Shown here piece after piece: positions 44,633-57,421 of a stretch of DNA of 64,000 nt. Each line of letters opens with the position of its first letter. Position 1 is the first letter of the stretch. The notes under the pieces are model-generated. The model searched no databases and was not told the DNA's origin. It worked only from the letters and a program-made list of their open reading frames with translations. The translations under genes and the position numbers were made by a program. This DNA is from Neckera pumila (Eukaryota > Streptophyta > Bryopsida > Hypnales > Neckeraceae), in contig OZ018411.1 in NCBI GenBank assembly GCA_963969595.1, positions 3,660,501 to 3,724,500 on the forward strand. Direction: 5' to 3'.

Positions 44633-47600
44633 TTGATTGAAGAATGTACTCTCCATAAACCTTTAGGTACTCAAGAATGTATGTCTACTCCTCTTTATTT
44701 GCGTCCCACGATAGATCCAGGGGCACACCTTACACTAGATGCTAAAATTAATTCCTTTGAGGCGCTCACTTTGGTGGACTTGGGAGCCACTGGGGTGTTC
44801 ATGCATCCCAAATTTGCCTCACAATGTAACGCGATTATAAAACAAAAAAAAATGCCAAAAGAGGTACGGGTAATTGATGGGAGGATAATCAATTCGGGTC
44901 TTATTACACACCAAGCTCAAGTGGAGCTCGTCATTGGAAATCATCAGGAGTCCTTAATGGCAGACATTACCAACACCGGCCAATACGCATGTATCCTGGG
45001 AACTCCTTGGCTGATTTGCCATGATCCGATGATTCGATGGTCTCGACGGGAGGTCTTATTTAATTCTCCTTTTTGTCAAGGAAACTGTATCGTACAGGAG
45101 GCGATGGTTCCAGCAACTACCGTCGAAAAAGGAACAGTGGAGCCCTATCCAGATTCACTGGACCAGGATACAAGGATTCAGAAGAAACTGGTAGCAGTAC
45201 CGGGGAACTCCCTGACACCTCCAATGCTGTCAGTGGAGCAGGAAACGGATACGTCAAAAAGTAACAGGAACGGAAACCAAAACACTGAACAATTGGAACC
45301 TGGGCTAGCAAGCGCCAATAACCGGATTGGGGATAATAAGACGGGGTTTATGGCAGCAGCTGCACCAAGGCATGCCTTTGTATCAGCGGCAGGATTCCGT
45401 TTGTCAGCAAAGGAGGCAGAACTCTATACTTTGGAAATTTTGGAATGCAGTGGAGTGACGGATTCTTCGATTCCAGAAGAGTACAGCGATTTGCAAGGGG
45501 CTTTTAGCGAAGAAGCCTCCAATCAATTGCCACGCCACGGTAAATCAAATCTAAAAATCGAATTTAAAGCAGGACAGGAACCACGTAACACTGGTTTAAG
45601 GCCAATGTCTCCAATGGAATTGGAGGAGCTAAGAAAATACTTGGAAGAAAATCTTGGCAAAGGGTGGATTCAAAGATCCAAATCCCCGGTTTTGGCACCA
45701 ATTGTATTCGCTCGTAAAAAAGATGGTTCCATCAGAGTTTGCATAGACTACCGGAACCTTAACAAAGTTACGGTAAAGAATCGTTATCCTTTACCGTTAA
45801 TTCCAGAGCTCACAGATAGATTGGTAGGTTCAACCATCTTCACCAAATTGGATATATGACAAGCATATCATCGAGTGCGTATGGCAGCGGGGCACGAATT
45901 CAAAACGGCTTTCAAGACACGGTACGGTCTCTTTGAATACTTGGTAATGCCCTTCGGATTAACGAACGCTCCAGCTCAATTCCAATCTCATATGCAAGAA
46001 ATCTTTGGTGATCTCCTCGATATTTCAATTGTTATATATTTGGATGATATTTTGATATTCTCAAAAAATTTAGAAGAACATCGCCGGGTTGTGAGAGAAG
46101 TGTTGCGTCGATTACAAGAACATAGACTGTATGCAAAAGAATCCAAATGTGAATTCCATCGTTCATCCGTGGAATTCTTAGGCATGACAGTTTCAGCAAG
46201 AGGGCTTGAGATGTGCCATGATAAGATACTAACTATTCAAGAATGGCCAGTTCCAAATTCGGTTAAAGAAGTTCAAGCATTCCTTGGATTTGCTAATTTC
46301 TACCGCCGGTTTATTTGTGACTACTCAAAAATAGCACTACTGCTCACAACATTGACCCGGAAGAATCAGTCATTTATTTGGACTCCTCAGGTTGAAATTG
46401 CATTCCAAGAGCTTCGATCCAAATTTATTCAAGCGCCGGTATTACTTCACCCCAATTTCGAACAACCTTTTGTGGTTGAAACCGATGCCTCCGATATGGC
46501 GACCGGGGCAATTCTCTCGCAATATGGGGAAGACGGACAACTACATCCATGTGCCTATCGAAGTTCCAAGATGACACCTGCAGAACAAAACTACGACATT
46601 TATGATAAAGAATTATTAAGTGTGGTTTTAGCTTTCCAGGATTGGCGAGTTTATTTAGAAGGATCTCTACACCTAATCCAGGTAATTTCGGATCACAAGA
46701 ATTTAGAATACTTTCCACACCACTAAACAGCTTAATCGAAGGCAGGCACGGTGGTCTGAATTTTTATCAACTTTCAATTTCGACATTCACCACCGTCCGG
46801 GTTCAATGAATGGTAGAGCTGATGCACTTTCACGAAGAATTGACCTCATGCAAACGGACAGTAAAAGTGACCGACCTCTTTTACGCCTGGCTGCGTTGGA
46901 ATCCTGTCCACCAGTCTGGACTAACGAACGTATCCTGGAAAGCGTGAAAAAAGCGACCACAGAAGATGCCACTTTAGAGCCACTACTTGCATACTTTGGC
47001 AATGACACCAGTAAGCTTCCGGCAGATATCAAACACCGATTCCAAGACTATACTTTTACTGATAAGATTCTCCGTTTCCGAAATATGGTCTATGTACCTG
47101 ATGACGACGAACTTCGACGACAAATTCTTCGATCCAGGCACGATGCCCCGGCTGCTGGTCACCAGGGACGGGCAAAAACTCTCGAATTGGTCACAAGAAC
47201 GTTTTACTGGCCTACAGTTCGTCGTTACGTTAATCGTTATGTGGACGGCTGTGATAATTGCCAACGATCCAAACCAACCCATCATTCTCCATATGGACTG
47301 ATGCAGCCAATCCCAGCCGCGCATGCACCCTGGAAAAGAATCTCTACAGATTTTATTGTAAAATTGCCGATTAGCAAGGGATATGATTCAGTAATGGTGG
47401 TCGTTGACAAAAACACTAAGCTCGGTCATTTCATTCCCACAAATGAAACAATTAATTCACAGGAAACTGCATCATTATTTTTGCAGCACGTTTGGAAGCA
47501 TCATGGGACCCCTGAGGAGGTCATCTCGGATCGTGGATTTGTTTTCATATCAAAATTTATGACACGATTATGTGAACTCCTTAGAATTAAACCATCTCCA

Positions 47601-48436
47601 ACGACAGCCTTCCACCCTCAAGGAGACGGTCAAACGGAAAGACTCAACCAAATTCTGGAACAATTCTTGCGTATGTTCACCACCAGCCGCCAGGATGATT
47701 GGGTGGACCTTCTGCCTATTGCTGAATTTGCGTATAATAATTCAGCTCATGCCGCAACGGGATTCTCTCCCTTTTATGCCACATACGGATATCACCCCGC
47801 CTTGACTTTCAAAACACCGACCTCTTCCACAGTTCCCGCAGCGGAGGACAGGATCAGGCATCTACAAAACGTACATGAAGAAGTGAAAACCATGATCGAA
47901 ATAGCTAGACAGCAAGCCAAACGCTATTATGATCAAGGAGTTACGACACAACCCTCATTCCAAATCGGTGACAGGGTTCTACTGCGCCATCGAAATATTG
48001 CCACCATGGCACCATCCCATAAGCTGGCTCCTAAATTCTTGGGACCTTTTCCAATACTAGCAAAACTTCAGATATTGTTTACCGCTTGAAGCTGCCAAAG
48101 ACGCTCCGGATCCATAATGTGTTTCACGTGTCCCTTCTGGAACGATACCACGAAGATACCATTTCAGGACGACGACGGACACCACCTCCACTAATCGTTA
48201 CTCCGGACGGTGACGTCGAATGGGAGGTACATCAAGTAATAGATTCTAGATTGTTCGGTAGATGGAAAAAGTTACAATACTTAGTTTCGTGGGAAGGGTA
48301 CGGACCTCAAGAAAACTCCTGGGAACCTGCTATGAATCTCAAAAATGCACCAGATGCCGTAGCTGAATTTCACAATCGACACCCTCAGGCACCAGGACCT
48401 AACCAGAAAGGAAGTACAACGCTAAAGGGGGGGTAA
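44633..48436 (+). pseudogene. Gypsy pol with chromodomain, broken in three places
   Basis: Order: retropepsin with DLGATG in place of the usual D-S/T-G triad (about 44777); RT with IDYRNLNKVT and YLDD (46036-46047); RNase H (VVETDASDMATGAILSQYG); integrase with the HHCC region and catalytic D (STDFI), D (ISDRG) and E (GQTERLNQ); and a chromodomain (48218-48400, EWEVHQVIDSR and YLVSWEGYG). Breaks: an in-frame TGA at 45857-45859 in the RT core; a frameshift near 46713 at the end of RNase H; and a frameshift near 48060 before the chromodomain. The DLG protease variant may be a fourth defect. The remaining motifs are well kept. Confidence 0.9.
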
Positions 48437-48751
48437 TGTTACGAAGTACTTTGTAACAGCTGTACTGAACAGACTGACGGTTAATGGGTTAACGGTTACA
48501 CAGGGGAGTTGCTCATCTCGCAGCTTAAATAGGCATGCAGGGGATCTGTCCCTCATGCGATATTTTATCAATACAAGTTCTTGAATGTCCTGATTGAATG
48601 CACTCCAAGTTCTGTATCCGTATTGTATAACTATGTAATTGATTACTGTTTTATCCTGCGACTGAGCTCTCGTTGGTCTTGATAGGGCCAGTAAGAAACC
48701 TCCGATCACTGATCTGTGCGGAGCATCCACCGAGCCGCCTAAGTTTTGACA
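48437..48751 (+). repeat. Gypsy 3' LTR
   Basis: 315 bp, directly after the polypurine tract and a TAA, followed by the ATTCA duplication. Five substitutions against the 5' LTR. Confidence 0.93.
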
Positions 48752-48756
48752 ATTCA

Positions 48757-51700
48757 AGCACGGAGTTTTCATTGCCCTACTATATTAGAATGACAACTGT
48801 AAATTTTATCATCATCTTCTGAGAGAAATTAATAGTGGTCACATACAAGAAGCTTATTCTTCTCATTCAGGCAGACTTCTAGAGCCAGGAAGTACACTTC
48901 AAGAAATGAAACTATGGAATTTATCATAATCTACAGATACAAAGAAAACTAGAATGCATGGAGTAAGCCTTTTCCTCTCATTCCGACACAAAATTCTCGT
49001 GAACTTAAACATTAAGAAAACGACACATGCATTCAGCAATAGGTCTCCAAAGACTAGTGGAAAACATGATGTACAGCTTGTTATACCTCCTTGTCATATC
49101 AGAGCAAGAGTAGATGGACGGAGTCTATTGACATGCGGGAAAGCTTCTGTCCTTTCACAACACTGACAACGAAAGTTCCCTTACCTCTTTTCCGTCGGAC
49201 ATGCCGATTGTAAAGCTACCCTACTACTGAAATTAACTTCCTCGGCCAAGCAAGGTAACTTTTCCAGCTCTGACTGGACTACGTCTTCTACTTAAATTCT
49301 TTTATGAACTGAACCTAACATTTCATAATCCAGTAAATTTATAAACTCAGTCAATGAGCAAATAATCAAAGCGCATGGCACCAAAAGAATGATCGTCGAA
49401 TACTTTCTAAATAAGTAACTTTCCTAATATCTACTTCTACAAAAATAAAACGTACAAGCAAAGAGCAAACATTCCATTACATAGCTTGAATTATAGTTAA
49501 TTAGAAAGGAGAACCTTAGATACGAACCTGCAAACATACCTTGACGCACCAAGCACTCAGTACACTTGAGCAACGGAACCAGCACGTGAAGTTTAGCCAC
49601 CTCGACGCATAATAAAGAGGGGATTGATTTTTTATCTTCCGTAAACTGGGAAGCTGCAGTAGGCACCCTATAGCACACAATGTCATGAACAATGTGGTCA
49701 AGATTGCCAAAAAAATAGCAGGGTCAAGCATTTTTCGCTCGAAAGTGATTCCACATCTACAGTAACGAGGTCCAGTGTAGCAAGACATGCAACCTGCTCT
49801 ACCACCTTCCTCCAAAACATGTCATGACGTGGTGCGCATTGTACCTGATTGGATAAGGCTAGAAACTGTCATCAAAACCTCCTATCAAAAATAAAAGAAG
49901 AGCAAGCTAGTGGTCTGTCCCTTGTAATCAATTTGTTAAGTTTGGTACATTTGTCCTGTCACTACTTACTATACAAAACAGACAAGTTTAGGGTAAGATG
50001 AATAGAAATGTAATATGTCCGTCCGAGGGTTTTGCAACACACCGTGACGCTGCCAAGAATATTGCATGTTGCAATCGACCGTTGAGAATTGAAGGCAAAG
50101 ACAAATTGACCTGCAAATAAGCAATGGAAATGGAGAACAATAATCGACAGCAGACGACATACAACAAGGTGTAGCCTTGTTGGCATGATCAAGAAGTGAC
50201 GAAAAACAAACCTAACCTTGCATCATCATTAGGTTGTTCAATTATGGGCTGCTTGCGTTAGATAGAATCTGTCCGTCTCCCAGTATCTTCAGTCGATCCC
50301 AAGTGTAGAAGCTCCTCTATGACAGGTTCATCCTGATGGTGAAACTGCTGTCCTAGTTCCCAGACAAGGCTAGTCAGAATTTCAGTAGATGGTTCTCATT
50401 TTGTAGTTCATCAGTTGAAAGTGTAGTATTAAAATTTTTGCATCTTCAGTGCTGTCAGCGCTCCTGAAACACGGAAGCCCAACATACTTGCGTACATCAG
50501 GGCAATTGAAGATCAACTAATAGAAGCTAGTGACATCTGAGGACAAGTACACAGACATTTTTAGCCTTGTAGGAGATAACGATTTTAAAAAAGCTCGAAC
50601 GTGCAAGGATGACTAGTCAGCCTTTATGAACATGACTCGGCACCAAAGACAGCGTTTCCAAAGTCTAGTGAAAAGCAGGGATACCACAATAAGCTTTCTT
50701 ATCACACCTGATAGATTACAGCTACCAAAATCTCACTCAGTGATTAAAAATTCCATTTGCAAAGGTCAAACAATTGAACACATGAACTCGTTGATTTCTG
50801 GAATTTGTGCATGTGAATGTCCCTTGCCTATTTTTGTCTTCTCTGCATGAATTTGAAAGAATCTCAGATTCCACATGCTGAGCTTATAGAAATTATAAAT
50901 TGTTTACAGTAGGAGGTGTGTGCAACAACTGGCAGGAGAGGAATTGTTTCTTAAATCAACAAGTAGTTCTGCACTTCACCACATTACCAAACAAAGGAGA
51001 ATTGAAGACCAAAAGGACTTGAGCACACAAGTACTTTTAAATACAGTAGTATATGTAACGCACCTTTGCAAAGTTGACACTTCACCAACTATTATAGATA
51101 AAATACTTCTTATACTATTAATTTTTGAAGTTGTTCAATAAGTTCAACATCCAGATATGCATTGGTCCTTCAAGGATTAAATGATGGAAGTTAAAGTGGA
51201 AGGGAATTTCAGAATGTGAGCATCAGTCAGTTAATTCTGTATGAAGAGACGCATTAAAATTTGTAGTCCTTGTGAAATTATCATGCATCACGGGCTTACA
51301 CATTACAAAAGAGGGCTTATGAAGAGCATACCGTAGTCAGTGCAACGCTAGCCTGCAATGTCTTCGCTCTTCAATGACCTGAAAGTGCTATGAAGCGCAC
51401 TTGTGCTGTGTTTTTTCCTTGCGCACTTGCAAGCGAATTCGTCATTGAGGGCATCGACGTTGCACATTGCGGCTTCAACTAATGTACACGGGCAAGGAAC
51501 ACACTTTTGAGAAGTAGAAGGCTTTCACCTGATTGCTTTCTCGAGGGGTGCACTTAGTGTATCTAATCCAAACAACATGCAAACAAAACTTTGTACCCCC
51601 TATATTATATCCTAAAATTTAAGTAAATGAAAACAAAAAAAATATGAATATATTCTCCTAATTTGAAAGTTTATGTTTTGAATTATTGATATTTTTATTT

Positions 51701-53387
51701 GCTAATGATAATTAGTTACAAATTTTTGAAGTAAATAGATACACTGCAGAACTGAAAAATAACTTTCACACCCCTATATTATATCCTCAAAAATTGTCTA
51801 AAAAATGAACAAAAAAATCCTAAAAATAATTCTCTATTGAAAGCTCATTTTAAGTTGAATATTGATGCAATAGTCATCTAAATGTGTTCTCTATAAATAT
51901 TTGAGTTGAAAAATATGCCATTTTAGGTTCATTTTCAACCTCTTCTAGAAATCATTCCATATTTCATTTGAGTTGGAAATTTTGGCAATAGAAACCTATA
52001 GTCATTACCAAACAATGCTCAAAATTTTAGGTTGAAATTATAGTTTATTAGAAACCACTTGTTCGCACGTGGTTTGTAGTAGTAGAACCAAGTGCCCTCC
52101 CCGAGATTGCTTTTCTGTCCCTTGATTGGTGCTCCCCTCTTCATTTGATCTCTGCTTTGTAGTTGCATCCGCGAAGTACCCTGCCAATACGGAACAACAA
52201 TAAGGTAGATCGACTTGAACATCATTAGAACGTATTGGCGATTCCACAATTGCAGAGGTACGCAATCCTCCCCTTAGTAATCGGTTGCTACTCTTGCCTC
52301 AACATGCGAGGACCTCTTTCGTACGATTATCACATCATTTGCTTACCAGCAATCAAGAATGGTGCACATGCTGTCACAAAGACAAGAACACCGCTAATGA
52401 GCATGAGATCAGTAACCGAGGGAACAAAATGTGGGCAGTTTTTAGGTTTTTCTCCTAAAACTAATTGGAAGGAAAGAAGGGGACTACATCTGCCATCAGA
52501 ACTAGGGTACGTACACATGAAGGAGAGGATTCACGGAAATGACGGAATGGACTCAAAGAGGGGCGGAAGTCTGAGGTTGGAGTATTGGACGTAAATGTCC
52601 AAAATATAAGAACCTCATTCCGTCCACGAGGAGAACAGAATTGCATGTAGAGATTTGAATTAATGTAATAGGCGTCTTCTGCAGCATGTCGTCATTTGTG
52701 GGACGCATTTTTGGTGCACAGTTCTTGCAGTATAGGAAGTACTAACAGAGATTAGGTAGGTTTACCCTAATTATTCATCATTTAAAGCTATAAGATTTCA
52801 TTGTCAACTTTATGAAGATATAAAATCTCGAAGATCTGAAAGCTTGATATTGTGAACTACCTCAAATACATATAGCAGCCAGTGTCTTCTTAGAGATTGA
52901 CCGGACAACATCAATATTCAGAGTAATCATTTCAGAGTGATTGCTCTGTTGTAGTCTGTTCAATTAGAGTAGATGGCTTGCCTATAACCTCATAAATGAA
53001 ACGAAAGAAGTTTTTGAAGGGTACTTACTCTAAGCGGAAAGTAGATACTTAAACTACAGTCTGCACTTCCTCGTTTCCATGTTGGAACGTTTTTCTGTAG
53101 CCTTGACAAGAAAACTGTGCAAATCTAGAATCTGGCTTCTTGTATGCTTGAGCAGCAATAGTTGTCCCTACCGTAGCACGCATTCCATCTAGCGAAGTCT
53201 GTGACCTAGTTGTCATCGTCATTGGCCTTTTAGTGAACCAAACTCAATTGTTCAACATGACCCCCCTCTCGCCCATGATTTTGGGAAGCAACAGTACAAA
53301 ATGAGTATCCTGGAGTACAACTTGAATTGGTACCGGACGATTGTGGAAGGAGGCGATACTGATAGCGGAAACGGTGGTAGAAAAGGA
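48757..53387. other. CACTA central region, no gene recognised
   Basis: It lies between the divergent transposase and TNPA-like genes, so it probably holds their promoters and perhaps 5' exons. An imperfect tandem pair with the shared word CCCCTATATTATATCCT occurs at about 51596 and 51771, about 175 bases apart. The frames at 49815-49516 (minus, with a CMSCYTGPRYCRCG motif and a hydrophobic run) and 52235-52594 (plus) are open but unrecognised. Confidence 0.4.
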
Positions 53388-53535
53388 TGGTCATGCTTAT
53401 AGTTGTATGACGAGCCTCTTTCGGGGTCAGGTCGCAAATTTGGGTAGCCTTACGAAAAGAGAACCGTGCCGAACGCTGCTCAAATTTGGGACCTAACCCC
53501 AAAAGAGGCTCGTCATACAACTATAAGCATGACCA
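53388..53535. mobile_element. Snapback MITE inside the CACTA element
   Basis: 148 bp with arms of about 55 bases. TGGTCATGCTTATAGTTGTA at the left is repeated as its complement at the right, with three or four mismatches along the arm and a central loop of about 35 bases. No clear target duplication. It sits about 160 bases upstream of a GC-repeat-led ATG at 53695. Confidence 0.65.
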
Positions 53536-53694
53536 AAAAGCACCTGTAAGTGTCTCACTTTCCGCGTTGCTTCCAATTACACTTTGAAAGCTACCCTTAC
53601 AGAAACTTAGGAGTGCCGTAAATAGGATGTGGTCCTCATCTTTGTTTCCACTGTGAAGAAGGCGCGTGCCCTTTGTTTCTACGCCGCCGCCGCC

Positions 53695-54512
53695 ATGGCA
53701 TTCTGGGAATTAAAGACTTGCACCGTCATGGCTCTTTCAAGAGCTTTGTATGTGAGGAAAAGGTGCAGTGACAAAAAAAGGAGCCACAATCGAATTAATG
53801 TATTTTGACAAACTTCTGACTGCTAGCTAAAAATTAGGTCTCATTTGGATGAAAGAGGTTCAACATGCTTGCTGTCTTCGCGCTTTCTTGGAAAACGTGC
53901 CTTATTCCTATTTAGGTGGGACACCTATTGCCTCTATAGTAATGTCAAGAGGCAGGAACAGTGCGTGACTTGCTTCCGTTTGTTGGGATTCTGGTGCACG
54001 TATGCAGCTCACAATGCGAAGGTTTTGCAGGAGGCTGGAACCACGCTAATCACGGACGATATTCCAACTCCGTCTGTGGAGACTTTGCTATCGAACCAAG
54101 AAAGAAGTTGAGGACTTAAAAGCTTCAAGAACAGAACTCCTCCGTTGTCCACCAATTTAGGAAGCGGCAACTAAGAGTATGTCAAGGAAATGAGCAGTTC
54201 TAGTGGATTTGAGGACTTCACCACCAAAGAAAGGGACGTGTTCATGCAAAGGAGTGTGAGGCAGAGGCCAATGAAGTTACACACTTAGAGGCTAAAAGCA
54301 AGGAAACTTTGTGTCCAGTGTTGGAAGTCAAGGAGGATTGCTCTGGCTTAGTTGATTACAACTCCTCCATTCACGAGAGATCCGAGGTAAGCACATCGTG
54401 TCCTTCGCCAAGGCTGTGTGTATCTTCATAAGGAGGTTAACAAAGTCATTTTGAAATCTAATAGGAGGAGTCCAAGGTTGTAAGGTGTCTTAGTAAAAAG
54501 AAAAGCCGTTGA
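53695..54512 (+). pseudogene. Degenerate coding block, possible captured gene or old exons
   Basis: A strong plant-like start context (GCCGCCGCCATGGC) opens a 37-codon frame at 53695. Further on, 53845-54111 is open for 88 codons. Later, in shifted frames, come charged stretches such as KKEVEDLKASRTELL (coiled-coil-like) and KECEAEANEVTHLEAKSK, ending at a GTAAGC donor (54387) with an in-phase acceptor at 54464 leading to a lysine-rich end (54512). The frame changes indicate decay. It could be 5' exons of the TNPA-like gene or host sequence carried by the CACTA element. No family is recognised. Confidence 0.3.
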
Positions 54513-57420
54513 ATTTTATAAATGGGCACATCTATATATTGTTCCTAGAAATTGTCTTTGAGGGGAGATGGAACATTCTTCAAGTAGTCGATAGAACTGT
54601 TGTCATGAGGAGGGATATGGTGAACACGGTTAAGGTTTTCTCAACTCATTCTTGAGTTGACTGAATTTGTTTTGGAGGCACATATTTCACAATGCATATA
54701 GAGGTTGTGGGAAGTTGAACAGTCTGTGGTTGCAAAGCACTTGTCCATGAAGTCAATTAGGTTACTGACGTTCCAGTGATTTTCCTGGTAATGTCCTGCC
54801 CATCAGTAGCTGCTACGTAGAGAATTCAGAGGAGGTCCCGGAACCGCCTTGGAAATGTTTGGAAGGAATGAAGGTAGAATTATGTAATTGCAAATGGTGT
54901 ATTCTTTCGGTAGATTGTTTTGCTCAGATATTAGCAATATTTTTGTTTTGACTTTGTAGAGCACGTGCAAATTCCAATTATAAATATTTACATGAAAGGT
55001 ACACAGCGGAGGTCATTAATCGTAGAGGAATAGATGACAAAGCGAGGAATTCACTAGAGTGGAAGAACTAAGACTGCATTCGTAAGATGGTAGGAGGGCA
55101 TACAGGAAGGGGGCATATACATTGCTGAACAATGATAAAAAAAAACAGAAAATGTATTTTAGAAAATGTTGTGTAACCTAATCACTAAGCAGATGGTATT
55201 GGCGGTGGAACCAAGGTATGTATTGCTGAAGTGGTCGAGTAGTTTGTAAGTTCCATAGCAGTGTGTGGACAACATGTTTGTGTTCACTATATCCAATCTC
55301 ATACATGGCTACAGTTGCGTGGACAAGCGTTTTTGACAAGCTTATGTACATTTACATTAGGGAATACATGAAAGAGCATGTCTTTTTTCAATAAATTCTT
55401 GAATAGGAAAGAGCATTCGGCGTTATTGATACTTTTTTCTTTTCCTCATATTCCCAAAACATACAATGAACAATTGCGCTCTATGAGTGGTGTGTGATTG
55501 AATGTATGGAGAAGGTAGTTAGTTGAACAGGGTAGTCTCCATTCTGACAAGAATGTGCTGTGAACTCATCAGTGCATGCCAAATGTTGCATGTGTCTCTG
55601 AAGTCCTTTTGTGGCTTATGCATGGATCAGCTTAGCCTTCTCACGGTGGTTGCTATCACCTATAGTGTTGTAGTTTATTGAAACACTGATTAGAAAGTTT
55701 ATTTGTGAAGGAAGAGTGTAAAGCCTGAGACAATGAGAGGAAATCTTCTGTGTACACTTTTATTTTAAATAATAAACCATATTGTTTGGAGCATGGAAAT
55801 GACATTTTCAATGTTTGGACAGGCGCTATCACTGTCAAATAGATGCGTGAAGGAAAATCACTGACAATGCAGTAGTTGTGAAGCAGGAGGAGTAGTTGGG
55901 CGGCAGTTGTCTTTCCATGAGACTATAGAGCAAGCAGCGTGGACAAGGAGCATGACGGAAATAGTAAGTAGCTCTTCCTACTTTGTTTGGGAATGTGTTG
56001 TCATTGTGTGTGGTTTTTTATTTAGTCTGGAGGCTTCAATGTTAACGAGTAGAAGAAAGTGTCATGTAAAGCAGTTAGTTTTTTATGATGGTGCATTTAT
56101 TATCTCTGGACGGTGTAGGAGTGATCCTTGTGGCGGTTTTTGAAGGAAGGGTTGCCTCAGTAGAATGGTTGTTTAGTGTGATAAATATTGTCAGATTGTA
56201 GTAGGAAAAAAAAATGGTTTAGAAATGAACAAAAAACTGGAAGTCTTTGGCCAAAAAACTTTTATTTAAAAAAAAATTGAGGATGAAATCAACAAATTCC
56301 TGTGAAAAAAGAATTATGGATCTAGGAAATTTGAGAATTTGAATTTTTAATCCAATATGTGGATGAAAGTTAAAATGTAGATCATGATGATTACATTTTA
56401 TACAGCCGCTTTGGCATTTCATGAAGAATGGAGGAAGAACAGTGCCCACAAAGAAGGAAAAAAATGTATTGTTTATGGGAAAGTGAGAAAATATTGTAAT
56501 CATGGGATCCCTTTGTATGCTCACCTAAAATGCCTATGAGAAGTACATGGTTGCTTTCAAAAGCAGTTGAAAAGTATGGGGTGCATTGATTGCAAAGAGT
56601 AATGTCATAGGAAAGATGATGTCATTATGCCGCACTTCAGGATGCCCACTAGGAAACAGGCATATTCAACAGATGGAAAATGCAGGGAGGTATTCCAATG
56701 CACTCCATTCTTTAAAGTAGATGTTTGAAGTGGAATATATCAAATGCGGTAGTCATTGTTTCAAAAGAGCATGATGATGACTATCACGCATTGTTGTAGG
56801 CCATACTGTAATGTCAAGAGAAGCAATCTCTTGATTGAAAAGTTAGAAGTGAAGTCTTTGTTTTGGAAAATCTTAAAGGAGGCCATGTGATTGTCATGGG
56901 CTTTGGGGGTGCATGATTGAATTGTTGAACAGCATGGTCAATGTTGGGCTAGTAGGAAATTAGTTCCTACTGTATGTTCTTGATTATGGTGCAGAGATCA
57001 CCTTTCAGAGTACTAATCATGAATTTTTAAGTGAAATTTGAAATCCACATTATTATAGCTAGGTTGTTGCTTGGCTTGTAGAGAAGTGGGCATACTTTCT
57101 ATTGCCTGCTGTGGGTGCGCACATCAGTTCCTGAAATGTTGATGTAGAATAAGTCAATGAGTTTTTAAATGCGAAGTAGCCCTTTTGATTTGTATTTTTT
57201 TTTAACTTAACTATTTAATTTGGAATGGCAAATGCATGTTGTAGACGCGGGGTCCAGTACTGTCAACTAAAGTCACTAAAGTACGTGAGTTTCTTGACAT
57301 TTACCGAAAGTACTTTTCTGTTGTTGGACATCACATCCAAAGGTCACCAAAGCACTAGATTGTCATATCTGTGTAATGTGCAGAATTGAATTTTTCTAAT
57401 AATATATAATTCAATGTTAG
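54513..57420. other. CACTA interior without recognised gene
   Basis: AT-rich, no long frames. If the TNPA-like gene has upstream exons, this would be intronic. Nothing further supported. Confidence 0.4.
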
Positions 57421-57421
57421 C

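Larger units (their letters stand above)
42890..48751 (+). mobile_element. Ty3/gypsy chromovirus nested in the CACTA element
   Basis: 5,862 bp with 315-bp LTRs (TGTTACG...TTGACA), a leader with short tandem repeats, gag, a protease-RT-RNase H-integrase pol, a chromodomain and a polypurine tract AAAGGGGGGG at 48424-48433. The order RT then integrase and the C-terminal chromodomain place it among chromoviruses. I count five LTR differences (1.6 %). No standard TGG-starting primer-binding site follows the 5' LTR, and I could not assign a primer tRNA. Pol is interrupted three times, so it is not autonomous. Confidence 0.93.

Noticed and set aside
52235..52594. 119-codon plus-strand frame in the CACTA centre
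   Set aside because: No domain, no splice context and a competing antisense frame; kept only as unrecognised.
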